From Methylocystis sp. SC2 (GTDB lineage: Bacteria; Pseudomonadota; Alphaproteobacteria; Rhizobiales; Beijerinckiaceae), in NCBI RefSeq assembly GCF_000304315.1, contig NC_018485.1, positions 1,830,501 to 1,894,500 on the forward strand: a stretch of 64,000 nt of DNA. The letters run 5' to 3'. The notes under the pieces are model-generated. The model was not told the origin of the DNA. It did no database searches and was given only the letters and a program-made list of their open reading frames with translations. Shown here piece after piece: positions 54,849 through 62,589 of this stretch; positions within the stretch are counted from its first letter, which is position 1, and the number at the start of each line of letters is the position of its first letter. The position numbers and the translations under genes were made by a program.

Positions 54849-55774
54849 CCCACCGGGACGTACGAAACGCTCCAGACATCAAACTGGGCTTTCTAAGAGA
54901 AACGATAAAACTCACTCTCAATCAAATCGTCCCGCTCAAGACGCTGCGGCCTGGAACCAAGTCCGGGAAGAAATACACGCAGATCGTCAGTTCTGTGCGC
55001 GCGATCGGACTTGTCGAGGCGCCCGTGGTGACGCCGGACAAGAGACGCGCCGGATCGTATTACCTGCTCGACGGTCATCTCCGCATAGAAGCGCTCAAGG
55101 ACCTTGGCGTCAATGAAGTTGAATGTTTGATCTCAACGGACGATGAAACATACACATACAATAAGCGCCTGAATCGGCTGGCCGCGGTTCAGGAGCATCG
55201 CATGATCGTTCGGGCGGTGGATCGGGGAGTTCGACCAGAGCGAATTGCGGAAGCCTTGCACCTCGATGTCGTGACGATCCGGCGTCGCTTTCGGATGCTC
55301 GACGGAATATGCCCTGAAGCAGTAGAGCTACTGAAAGATACGACATGCCCGATGATCGTCTTCGAAATCCTTCGCGAGATGGCCCCGATCCGTCAGGTGG
55401 AGGCCGCCGAATTGATGATCGGACAAAACAATTTCTCGTCGATGTTCGCAAAGGCGCTCCTGGCGGCGACGAACGAGAAACAGCTTGTCGATCCCCGGAA
55501 GAGGAAGCCCAAAGGGCCGAACACCATTACGTCCGATCAGATCGCAAAACTGGATCGCGAACTGACCAGCTTGCAGGTTCAAGTGAAATCGATCGAGGAC
55601 AGCTACGGCATCGACAATCTCCATTTGACGTTGGCCAAGGGTTATGTCGCAAAGCTCCTCGGGAACGCGCGGATCGTTCGATGGCTGGTTCAGAACCGAC
55701 AGGAATATTTGAATGAATTTCAATCGATCGCTGAAATCGAGAATATCGGCACTGGAAAAGCAGCCGCCGAATGA
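54845..55774 (+). CDS. RepB-like plasmid-partition protein of the recombinase trio
   Basis: The 309-residue protein has a ParB-like N domain (YYLLDGHLRIEALKDLGVNE) and the HTH RPERIAEALHLDVVTIRRRF. A RepB C-terminal domain (REMAPIRQVEAAELMIGQNN, then FSSMFAKALLAATNEKQLVD) follows, with a coiled-coil end. It is the third gene of the recombinase operon. A true plasmid would have parA next to it, which is absent here, so partition in the usual sense is unlikely. Confidence 0.85.
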   Translation: MTHRDVRNAPDIKLGFLRETIKLTLNQIVPLKTLRPGTKSGKKYTQIVSSVRAIGLVEAPVVTPDKRRAGSYYLLDGHLRIEALKDLGVNEVECLISTDDETYTYNKRLNRLAAVQEHRMIVRAVDRGVRPERIAEALHLDVVTIRRRFRMLDGICPEAVELLKDTTCPMIVFEILREMAPIRQVEAAELMIGQNNFSSMFAKALLAATNEKQLVDPRKRKPKGPNTITSDQIAKLDRELTSLQVQVKSIEDSYGIDNLHLTLAKGYVAKLLGNARIVRWLVQNRQEYLNEFQSIAEIENIGTGKAAAE

Positions 55775-55920
55775 AGATGAAGGGGACCCGGACCCGAAAG
55801 CGCGGGGACCGCAGGAGACGCCGCACTGTGGGGCGGATCAATTGTGGTGGCGGGGATGGTGGCGATCCCTCCGGAGCCCGCAAGGCTGGTCGAGCTTTCG
55901 CCGGCCGCGCTGGGCGCTGA
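55771..55920 (+). CDS. Possible small basic protein coupled to the RepB-like gene
   Basis: A 49-codon frame starts at an ATG overlapping the RepB-like stop (ATGA) and reads a very Arg/Lys/Gly-rich peptide (MKMKGTRTRKRGDRRRRRTV at the start). The overlap pattern continues the one used by the three genes before it. Low complexity and lack of a known family leave it doubtful. Confidence 0.3.
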   Translation: MKMKGTRTRKRGDRRRRRTVGRINCGGGDGGDPSGARKAGRAFAGRAGR

Positions 55921-56361
55921 CCCAGTGTAATGATTCGGGCGCGCCGCTTGAGCTTCTAAAATGCTCGCGGCGCGTCCCCGGGAGCGACGCCGCATTCGCG
56001 CCAGTTGTGGCGCGCGGACCCGGACCAACAAGTTACGCATTCATGCTACAGTGAACTATATCGTACTCTAGCGAAAAATATCGCGCTCCAGAGGAGTAGC
56101 GGAGGAGCGCTACCGTCTTTCCCCACAACGACCAACTGTACGATATTGTCTTCGGGCGTGCGCTTGATTTTCCGGGCGAGTCAGATCGAGCTAGGCCATT
56201 CGCTGCTTCTGGCATACGACCACCATCTGCCGGTCGCGGACTGGGGCGATTTCCACGTTCGCCTTGATCGTCAGGATGGCGTACGCCTCAGGTCAGCGCA
56301 CCGCTACGCGCTTGATACGTGTACACGAATACGCTATTTGTGTGTCACGTGGAGGCGCTCA
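55921..56361. other. Intergenic region at the right side of the recombinase module
   Basis: About 440 bases with the right copy of the 72-bp dispersed repeat (56096-56167) and no intact gene. The segment near 56040-56090 is AT-rich and could hold a promoter for the toxin-antitoxin operon. Confidence 0.4.
56096..56167 (+). repeat. 72-bp dispersed repeat, right copy
   Basis: Same orientation as the copy at 32540-32611, 61 of 72 identical. It begins with the stem-loop GTAGCG-GAGGAG-CGCTAC. Between the two copies lies the resistance region and the recombinase trio. Confidence 0.75.
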
Positions 56362-56808
56362 ATGACGATAGCGGATAAGGCTAAGCTCAAGGCCAAGACG
56401 AAGGCGCGGCGAGCGATGAAGGAAGGTATCACTCTCGAAGCGTTAGTCGATCGCCTTGGCGATCGAGCCGCCAGGGAATTCTTCAATCGGATCGACGGCA
56501 CCCTTCGCGAGGGAACAGTAATCGTCGGCACCAGTGTACGCGATGCCCGTGTCGGCTTCGGTAAGGCGATGACCAGTAGCGTCAAGGTGGTCGTTCCGAG
56601 GCGTACGAGTGGCCGTAGGCGGAGCTCGGTCGATCCGTCCGAAGGATTTGTCATCATGAAGATCGACGATCTTGAGGCCGTCGTGCGCGCGGGTCAGGAC
56701 GAGTTCGACTGGGGGCAGGCGTTCGCGCCGCGCGCCGGGCTCGAAGCCGCGACTACTACGCCGGTGCTCAAGCGCGGGTCCCGCGGTCGGCGTCACCTGC
56801 AGGTCTGA
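56362..56808 (+). CDS. Antitoxin-like protein preceding a PIN-domain gene
   Basis: About 148 residues from the ATG at 56362 with GGAGG seven bases before it. It is Lys/Arg-rich at the N-terminus (DKAKLKAKTKARRAMKEGIT, then LEALVDRLGDRAAREFFNRI) and has a beta-rich middle (REGTVIVGTSVRDARVG). No named antitoxin family is recognised; the role is inferred from its position one base before the PIN gene start. Confidence 0.55.
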   Translation: MTIADKAKLKAKTKARRAMKEGITLEALVDRLGDRAAREFFNRIDGTLREGTVIVGTSVRDARVGFGKAMTSSVKVVVPRRTSGRRRSSVDPSEGFVIMKIDDLEAVVRAGQDEFDWGQAFAPRAGLEAATTTPVLKRGSRGRRHLQV

Positions 56809-56809
56809 T

Positions 56810-57253
56810 GTGTACCTGCTCGACACGCAACAGGTGATGGATCTGTTCAGTCGCGATGCGGCGAGACCCGTCTTCCAATGGCTCGAGGAGACCAGGCCCG
56901 GAAAAAGCGATCTTTTCGTGAGCGTCATCAGCCTGGGGCAGATCGCTCACGCCATCGAGGACATGGGTGTCACTCAGCGCAATCACTGGCGCCGTCTTTA
57001 CCAGGAAGGACGTCGGGACTTCGAGCAGTCTGGTGGCGTCATCGATGTCGATGCCGCGATTGTGGACGTTTGGCAAGCCGGTCTTCGCGGCGATCGCCTG
57101 ATTGATGTTCCCGATGCGGACGATGAACTCGGGGAGGATGATCGTCTGATTTTCGCAACGGCGATCGCCCGCGGCTATGCGCTCGTTACGAACGGGTCGC
57201 GGCAACTCCAGGACATCGCGGAGCGGACCACGCTCAGCATGATCGAGATATGA
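56810..57253 (+). CDS. PIN-domain toxin (VapC-like ribonuclease)
   Basis: The 147-residue protein starts with GTG: VYLLDTQQVMDLFSRDAAR carries the first acidic residue. The second conserved acid of VapC (usually ElxxG) is Gln here (VISLGQIAHAIEDMG), while the last acids are present (ADDELGEDDRLIFATAIARG then YALVTNG). A changed second acid may weaken catalysis, or a nearby Glu (HAIE) may replace it. It overlaps the patatin gene by ATGA. Confidence 0.8.
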   Translation: MYLLDTQQVMDLFSRDAARPVFQWLEETRPGKSDLFVSVISLGQIAHAIEDMGVTQRNHWRRLYQEGRRDFEQSGGVIDVDAAIVDVWQAGLRGDRLIDVPDADDELGEDDRLIFATAIARGYALVTNGSRQLQDIAERTTLSMIEI

Positions 57254-58230
57254 ACAGCCGAAAACTCGATCCCGGCGAACTTCCCAGAGGGGAGCGGCGC
57301 GGGCGGCGCGAGCGACACCTTCTCGCCCTAACCGGCGGCGGTTACCGCGGGCTCTTTTCAGCCGAGATCTTGGCCGCGGCCGAAGCGGAAGGCGGCGTCC
57401 CGCTCGGCAAGCGCTTCGACATGATAGCCGGCACGTCCGTAGGTGGGATTCTCGCGATCGGGCTTGCCAGCGGCGTGCTGGCGCGCGATCTCGTGGCGTT
57501 CATGCGCGAGCATGGACCGGCGATCTTTCAACCTAGGCCGCTGTCATTCGCAGGCTTCTCCAAATCCCGCTATGGAAATGGTGGCCTGCAGCGCGCGATC
57601 GAGGCAGTCCTCGGAAAGCCCCGCGCGCAAAGGGCTTTTGCCGACATTCCCGTCCCGCTCGTGGTCTCCGCGGTGCAGGAAGGTACAGGCACACCGTATC
57701 TCTTCCGATCCAGCGCTGCGGCGACCGGAAAGGGAGACGAGGTCTCGACCCTCGATGTCGCGCTCGCAACCTCGGCGGCGCCGACCTATTTTCCCCCGCA
57801 CCGGATCGGTGACCGGGTCTATGTCGACGGTGGTCTTGTGGCCAATGCCCCGGATCTGGTCGTTCTAACCGAGGCAGCGCGGCAATTCGGCTGCCGCATC
57901 GAGGAATGCCATCTGCTCAGCATCGGAACGGCTGGGGCGCCACGGGCCGGCGCCGTCGATGGCGCGCCTGGAAAGATTGGCTGGCTCGCCCGGCACGCCA
58001 TCATTGACCTCATTATGACGGCGCAGGAGGCGCTGGCGATCGATCAGGTTCGGTGTTTGCATCCTGGCACGTTTCTTCGGATCGATGCCAAGCCGGCCCA
58101 ACGGATCGAATTGGACGACACGAGCACCGTCGCGACGAAAACGATCATTGAGCTCGCGCAGAAGGCCATCGAGAACACCCGGCAGACGCAGGCCGCGGAG
58201 TGGCGGCGGTTTCTGGCGTACTTGGCTTGA
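57250..58230 (+). CDS. Patatin-like phospholipase
   Basis: The 326-residue protein has the oxyanion loop LALTGGGYRGLFSAEIL, the nucleophile elbow MIAGTSVGGILAIG with the catalytic Ser, and the dyad Asp in VYVDGGLVANAP. No signal peptide or membrane segment is visible, so it is cytosolic. Such enzymes act as membrane-damaging effectors in CBASS (CapV) and other defence systems, but no cyclic-nucleotide synthase is near. Its start overlaps the PIN toxin stop, which suggests a single three-gene system. Confidence 0.87.
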   Translation: MNSRKLDPGELPRGERRGRRERHLLALTGGGYRGLFSAEILAAAEAEGGVPLGKRFDMIAGTSVGGILAIGLASGVLARDLVAFMREHGPAIFQPRPLSFAGFSKSRYGNGGLQRAIEAVLGKPRAQRAFADIPVPLVVSAVQEGTGTPYLFRSSAAATGKGDEVSTLDVALATSAAPTYFPPHRIGDRVYVDGGLVANAPDLVVLTEAARQFGCRIEECHLLSIGTAGAPRAGAVDGAPGKIGWLARHAIIDLIMTAQEALAIDQVRCLHPGTFLRIDAKPAQRIELDDTSTVATKTIIELAQKAIENTRQTQAAEWRRFLAYLA

Positions 58231-58320
58231 ACAATCGACCAGCGGTGGAGATCGTGCGGCTGTGGGAGGCTTCCCCCAGAGAGGGGCTGGCCGAGGCCGA
58301 GAATTCATGGGGGCTGATTT

Positions 58321-59625
58321 TTGGGTACTGAGATCACATTAGATGTTGGCAGCGTATCCCTCACCTATAGCAAGAATTTCTGTGGGATTGATCACGGCTC
58401 ATTGTTCCAGGAACAGGATCGCAAGCGTGTTCGTGGGAAGCAGATCGACTATGATTATTTTGAGGAAACGGGAAAAAGTCCCGTGGCCATGGAGATGGCT
58501 CTCTCGCGTCCGTTGAAGGATGTCGTTCCCAGGCTCCAGTTGCTCGGCTTCTCGCTTGAACGGGTGAAGCGGGAATATGAGCGCACGGCAGAGGCATGGC
58601 GCGAGGAGCGGCGGTCTTTGGCCGACGATGAGCAAGAGCCCTTGCCGGACCTAATGAGCTTCGACGAATTTCGCCAGTTCGTGACACGGCATCCGCTCCG
58701 TAGTTTAGACGAAACGTTCGTCTCGGGTACTGGTAAAGCAAACGAGGCAAGTGTTCGCGGACGCTTCAACAACGAGGGGATCACCGCTCGACTCCCTCGC
58801 TATTCGCCTTTCGATTTCCAGGCATACTCGGAGCGAACCTATTTTGGCGAGCTTGTGAACATCATGCATCCATACTCGGTTATGCGCTTGCTAGCGGAAT
58901 GCAAGGCGAACGAGGACGACGAGGTTATCTGGCACTATGGACCGCTGGTGGATGCAGGCTGGGCGAACGAAAGTGATTTCGTGCCGAACGCGCGGCGAAC
59001 CGAGACCTTCCTGGTCGCCACTGAGGGGAGTTCGGACGCGCATATCCTTAAGCACGCATTTGGATTGCTTCGACCAGAGATCGCGGATTTCTTCCGGTTC
59101 ATCGACGTTAGCGAAAGCCATCCATTTCCGGGCACCGGCAACCTGCTCAAGTTTGCGGAAGGGCTCGCGAAAATCGACGTGCACAATCAGGTTGTCTTCC
59201 TGTTCGACAATGACGCGGAGGGCTTTGATGCCCATCGGCGGCTCTCCAACCGCCTCCTGCCGGTCAACATGCGTGCCATCATGCTGCCTGAACTGGATCG
59301 GTTTCGCGCCTTTCGGGCGCGTGGACCTGAGGGGGTAAGCGAAACGGACATCAATCGACGGGCGGCGGCAATTGAATGCTATCTGGACCTCGACGCCGGA
59401 GGATTTCCCCCCGCGCAGGTGCTTTGGACCAATTACAAGAGGGAAGTGAAGGCCTACCAAGGCTCCTTGGAGCACAAGGAGTCCTACATCAAAGAATTCT
59501 TGAGGCAGACACCCGATACGCTGTCGGCAGGCTCTTACGACGCGAGCAAGATCAACACAGCGCTCGACGCCCTCGTATCCGAGTGCAGTTCCATCGCAGC
59601 AGCCACGCGGAACCCTACCGCGTAG
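58321..59625 (+). CDS. HEPN/Toprim-associated defence-type protein
   Basis: The 434-residue protein starts with TTG (GGGGG upstream): MGTEITLDVGSVSLTYSKNF then DHGSLFQEQDRKR is the HEPN/Toprim N-terminal domain. The middle includes YGPLVDAGWANESDFVPNAR. The Toprim half has the Glu motif FLVATEGSSDAHILKHAFGL and the DxD motif VVFLFDNDAEGFDAHRRL. Such proteins are thought to cut nucleic acid in defence against phages. It follows the patatin gene by about 90 bases on the same strand. Confidence 0.8.
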   Translation: MGTEITLDVGSVSLTYSKNFCGIDHGSLFQEQDRKRVRGKQIDYDYFEETGKSPVAMEMALSRPLKDVVPRLQLLGFSLERVKREYERTAEAWREERRSLADDEQEPLPDLMSFDEFRQFVTRHPLRSLDETFVSGTGKANEASVRGRFNNEGITARLPRYSPFDFQAYSERTYFGELVNIMHPYSVMRLLAECKANEDDEVIWHYGPLVDAGWANESDFVPNARRTETFLVATEGSSDAHILKHAFGLLRPEIADFFRFIDVSESHPFPGTGNLLKFAEGLAKIDVHNQVVFLFDNDAEGFDAHRRLSNRLLPVNMRAIMLPELDRFRAFRARGPEGVSETDINRRAAAIECYLDLDAGGFPPAQVLWTNYKREVKAYQGSLEHKESYIKEFLRQTPDTLSAGSYDASKINTALDALVSECSSIAAATRNPTA

Positions 59626-59766
59626 ATCGGTTCGATTCGCGTGATGGCGGTTCCAGTGAGTGGAGATACCCGAACGAAAATTGCAACGGATTGCAAGGCT
59701 AATGTTAAAAATTTCTCGTTCTCACCGAGCATATCATTACACCAATCACCATACCAAACCTGAGCC

Positions 59767-60618
59767 GTGACGATGCTATTCTTTGAAAATGAATGGAGGT
59801 TCGAGAGCCCCGGTAGCATTGAGCGAGACGTGGAAGCTGGCTTCCTCGATCTGATCAATCGCATCTGTGGTCAGGGCAATCGCCAAAACATCTTAGAACA
59901 TTTCAAATCGCATTTCTCCGCTGCGGCAGGCCGTCCCCACCACGTCAGCAGCAATGCGAGTTGGGCGGCGAGTGATTTGGAAACAGAGATGAGCTACGCC
60001 GCCACCAATGCGCCGCTCTTCATTGAAGCTTTTTACAGCGCCTGCGAGGAGCTACAGCAGAGGCCAGACATCGCCCTGCCGGATATCGGCAGGATCAACC
60101 GCATTCTTTCCGATGCTGGTGCTGGGTATCAGATCGACCCACCGAATCTTGTCGCTACTCGTGTACACATTCCGATCGCGGTGCCGGAGCAGCCGCCCTC
60201 GCTCGACGTGCAGGCCCAAACCCTGATTGATGAAGCCCTTCGAGCCTCTGAGCGCGCTCTTGCTGAAGGAAATGGTCGGCAGGCAGTGCAGGAAGTCGTG
60301 TGGCTTCTGGAGACGATCGCCACTGCGTTTCGGAGCCCCGATATTTTCGACGGCAGCATTCAGGGGCGATATTTCAACAAGATCGTCCCTGAGTTGCGTC
60401 AGCGAGGGCGCGGGCATCAGGAACAAATTTTCGGGTGGATGATGACGCTGCACGGCTATCTATCTTCGCCGACCGGAGGCGGTGTCCGCCACGGCGTCGA
60501 CCTGAAAGAGGGGCTGGCGCTTCAACTCCACGAGGCGCGGCTCTATTGCAATCTCATTCGCAGCTATCTGACCTTCCTGATCGCTGAGCATGAGCGGTTG
60601 AGCCGAGGCGGGGCTTGA
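59767..60618 (+). CDS. Unrecognised Abi-like protein in the defence cluster
   Basis: About 283 residues (or 281 from an ATG at 59773). The C-terminal part (ALRASERALAEGNGRQAVQE, VVWLLETIATAFR, then GGGVRHGVDLKEGLALQLHE) is helical and resembles the Abi_C/RloB-type nucleic-acid-associated tails, with a conserved GxRHG. The N-terminal 130 residues have no family I can name. Context, not sequence, suggests abortive infection. Confidence 0.5.
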   Translation: MTMLFFENEWRFESPGSIERDVEAGFLDLINRICGQGNRQNILEHFKSHFSAAAGRPHHVSSNASWAASDLETEMSYAATNAPLFIEAFYSACEELQQRPDIALPDIGRINRILSDAGAGYQIDPPNLVATRVHIPIAVPEQPPSLDVQAQTLIDEALRASERALAEGNGRQAVQEVVWLLETIATAFRSPDIFDGSIQGRYFNKIVPELRQRGRGHQEQIFGWMMTLHGYLSSPTGGGVRHGVDLKEGLALQLHEARLYCNLIRSYLTFLIAEHERLSRGGA

Positions 60619-60680
60619 CCTCGCGGAGCCTCTCAGGAAGTTGCAACGCGCTGCAGCGAGGGTGCGGGCGTACCTCGCTA

Positions 60681-61079
60681 TCACGCGCTCTTCATCACCT
60701 TGTTGAAATCTATGTCGTAGCCCGCCTCGTCCAGCTCCTTCGCAAGCTGCATCTTCCATGCGCCCGCGCTGTCCCATTTGACATAGGCGACGCCCACGTA
60801 GTCGGTCGCCATTTCGATATCGTCCTTGAGTAGGGCGCACACTTTGTCCCGACCGAGGCGTCCGACGAAGTATCCCAACTCAAGGATGACGTTCTGACGG
60901 GTGCGCGGCTTGTCCTCGGTTGTGTTCTTAGCGCGGCCCACGTCATCTGGGGTGAGAAGAACCACCGCGAAGCCGACGTTGCCGTGCTTGATAAGCCTCT
61001 CGGGGATCGTCATGCCCCCGTTGGCCTTCTCGTGAAAGATCACCGCCTCTGCGATCGAACGCCAGTTCTCTGTTGCCCC
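60681..61079 (-). pseudogene. 5'-truncated TIR-like nucleotide-binding protein (PF10137 type)
   Basis: The minus-strand frame encodes the C-terminal two thirds of the predicted nucleotide-binding TIR-like domain: IFHEKANGGMTIPERLIKHG, GFAVVLLTPDDVGRAKN, RTRQNVILELGYFVGRLGRD and a typical end AGYDIDFNKVMK. The first strand with the VHG motif is missing; upstream an in-frame TGA at about 61080 and the DUF932 leader interrupt it. A GTG at 61043 leaves a 120-residue product. Related domains are NAD-degrading or nucleotide-sensing effectors in phage defence. Confidence 0.75.
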
Positions 61080-61154
61080 GCGTCAGTTTCCACGAATGCG
61101 GGCCTTCTTGGATATCGGTATTCATCGATAAAGTGAGAGTTCGGCCGGTTTTCC

Positions 61155-61203
61155 GTGACGGGATGGCAGGCGCGAGAGAGGCTCGCGTTGCCCGTCGTGG
61201 AGT
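61155..61203 (+). promoter_or_regulatory. Repeated leader segment before the DUF932 gene
   Basis: Begins GTGACGGG and ends CGTCGTGGAGT, the latter holding the ribosome site. A closely similar leader (62533-62582) precedes the ParB gene, with the shared core GAGAGA/GAGAAAGGCT between. It may set joint expression of the two genes. Confidence 0.55.
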
Positions 61204-61210
61204 CTTGGTT

Positions 61211-62428
61211 ATGAACATCGATGTTGCGAGCACCGCGGCTGCGGGCGCGGGTTCGGCCGGGTTTGCCGACGAGAGCGGTTTCAAGGTGGATCTGTCACGC
61301 GGTCAGCGTATCGGCCGCGTGTCGTCGGAATGGTTTTCCCGTCCCGATGACGAGCGGTTTTTGTCCCTGTCGGAACTGTTCGTCGCCGTTCGCGGCCGCT
61401 CGGAGCGCAGCCGCACGCGGATGGTGGAGAGCGCCGAGATCCAGGTGGAGGCGCGCGGCGCCAACGCCGAGCACCTGACGCTGGCCTTGCCGGGTTCGGA
61501 CGTTCCGGTCGCGCCGACGCACTGGTCCTTCGGGCAGCTTTGCAGTCTGGTCGGCGCGCCGTCGAGCTATTTGCGCGATCTCCCAGCGCCGCTCGCTGGC
61601 GTCAATCTCCAGCATGGCCTGCTGTCGCATCGTGCCGAGTTGATCAAAACGCTCGAAGCCGAGGGCGACAGGGCGGAGCTGCGCGCCGTCACCGGTCCCG
61701 ATTATGGTCGTATCTGGGACCATGAACTCGTCGCCGCCGTGATGAAGATCGCGGGGAACGGAACGGGCGACACGCGCTGGAAAGTTCCTGGCGTCCTCGA
61801 CTGGGCGACTATGACCCACAATCCCTTTGTCGACGTCTCCAAGGAGACGACGACGCTTTACGCCAGTGATCGCGACGTCTTTCTGTTTCTCGTCGACGAT
61901 ACGCATCCGATCGAGGCCGGCCGTCTGCCGAACGGCGATCCAGATGTGTTTTTTCGCGGCTTTTACTGCTGGAACAGCGAGGTCGGCTCGAAAACGCTCG
62001 GCATCGCCTCCTTCTATCTTCGTGCGGTGTGCATGAACCGGAGCCTTTGGGGCGTCGAAGGTTTTGAAGAGATCAGCATCCGGCACAGTAAATTCGCGGC
62101 GCAGCGCTTCGCCCATGAGGCGACGCCAGCGCTGACGAACTTCGCGCGTTCCTCGCCAGCGCCTTTCATCGCAGGCGTCAGAGCGGCGCGCGAACGCATC
62201 GTCGCCCGCAAGGACGAGGAACGGGAGGCGTTTCTGCGTAAGCGCGGGTTCAGCAAAGCCGAAACGGCCAAAGTGATCGCGACGGTTCTGAATGAAGAAG
62301 GCCGACCGCCGGAAAGCATCTTCGACTTCGTGCAGGGCATCACCGCGATCGCCCGCGCCAAGCCGCATCAGGATGCGCGCCTCGAGATCGAGGGCAAGGC
62401 CAAAGCGTTGTTGGAGCGCGCCGCCTGA
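61211..62428 (+). CDS. DUF932-domain protein
   Basis: About 405 residues from the ATG at 61211 (MNIDVASTAA), preferred over an upstream frame because GGAG precedes it. The DUF932 body holds SFGQLCSLVGAPSSYLRDLP, LRAVTGPDYGRIWDHELVAA, then YASDRDVFLFLVDDTHPIEA and FFRGFYCWNSEVGSKTLGIA. These proteins are common on plasmids, phages and integrative elements, often next to a large ParB; the function is unknown. It is paired here with ParB at 62590. Confidence 0.87.
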   Translation: MNIDVASTAAAGAGSAGFADESGFKVDLSRGQRIGRVSSEWFSRPDDERFLSLSELFVAVRGRSERSRTRMVESAEIQVEARGANAEHLTLALPGSDVPVAPTHWSFGQLCSLVGAPSSYLRDLPAPLAGVNLQHGLLSHRAELIKTLEAEGDRAELRAVTGPDYGRIWDHELVAAVMKIAGNGTGDTRWKVPGVLDWATMTHNPFVDVSKETTTLYASDRDVFLFLVDDTHPIEAGRLPNGDPDVFFRGFYCWNSEVGSKTLGIASFYLRAVCMNRSLWGVEGFEEISIRHSKFAAQRFAHEATPALTNFARSSPAPFIAGVRAARERIVARKDEEREAFLRKRGFSKAETAKVIATVLNEEGRPPESIFDFVQGITAIARAKPHQDARLEIEGKAKALLERAA

Positions 62429-62532
62429 TCATCGTGACGCAATGACGCCGAGACCACGGTTCTCTGGCGCTGCGCCTTCCTCCTCTTATTTTTCGGCGTC
62501 GCCCTCAGAGTAAGAGGGCGGCGCTGCGCTTC

Positions 62533-62582
62533 GTGACGGGTTTCAGGTCGAGAGAAAGGCTTTCGGCCGCTCGTCGTGGAGT
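62533..62582 (+). promoter_or_regulatory. Repeated leader segment before the ParB gene
   Basis: Matches the leader at 61155-61203, starting GTGACGGG and ending CGTCGTGGAGT seven bases before the ATG. Just upstream, CCTCTTA and TAAGAGG form an inverted pair (about 62480-62518), and GGCGCTGCGC is directly repeated on either side. Confidence 0.5.
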
Positions 62583-62589
62583 AACTTCC

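Noticed and set aside
57250..59625. Complete CBASS system (patatin as CapV)
   Set aside because: No CD-NTase, Cap2 or Cap3 gene is present in the window, so the patatin cannot be assigned to CBASS.
62440..62532. CRISPR-like direct repeats before the ParB gene
   Set aside because: Only two copies of a 10-14 base unit; it is better explained as a leader repeat and hairpin.
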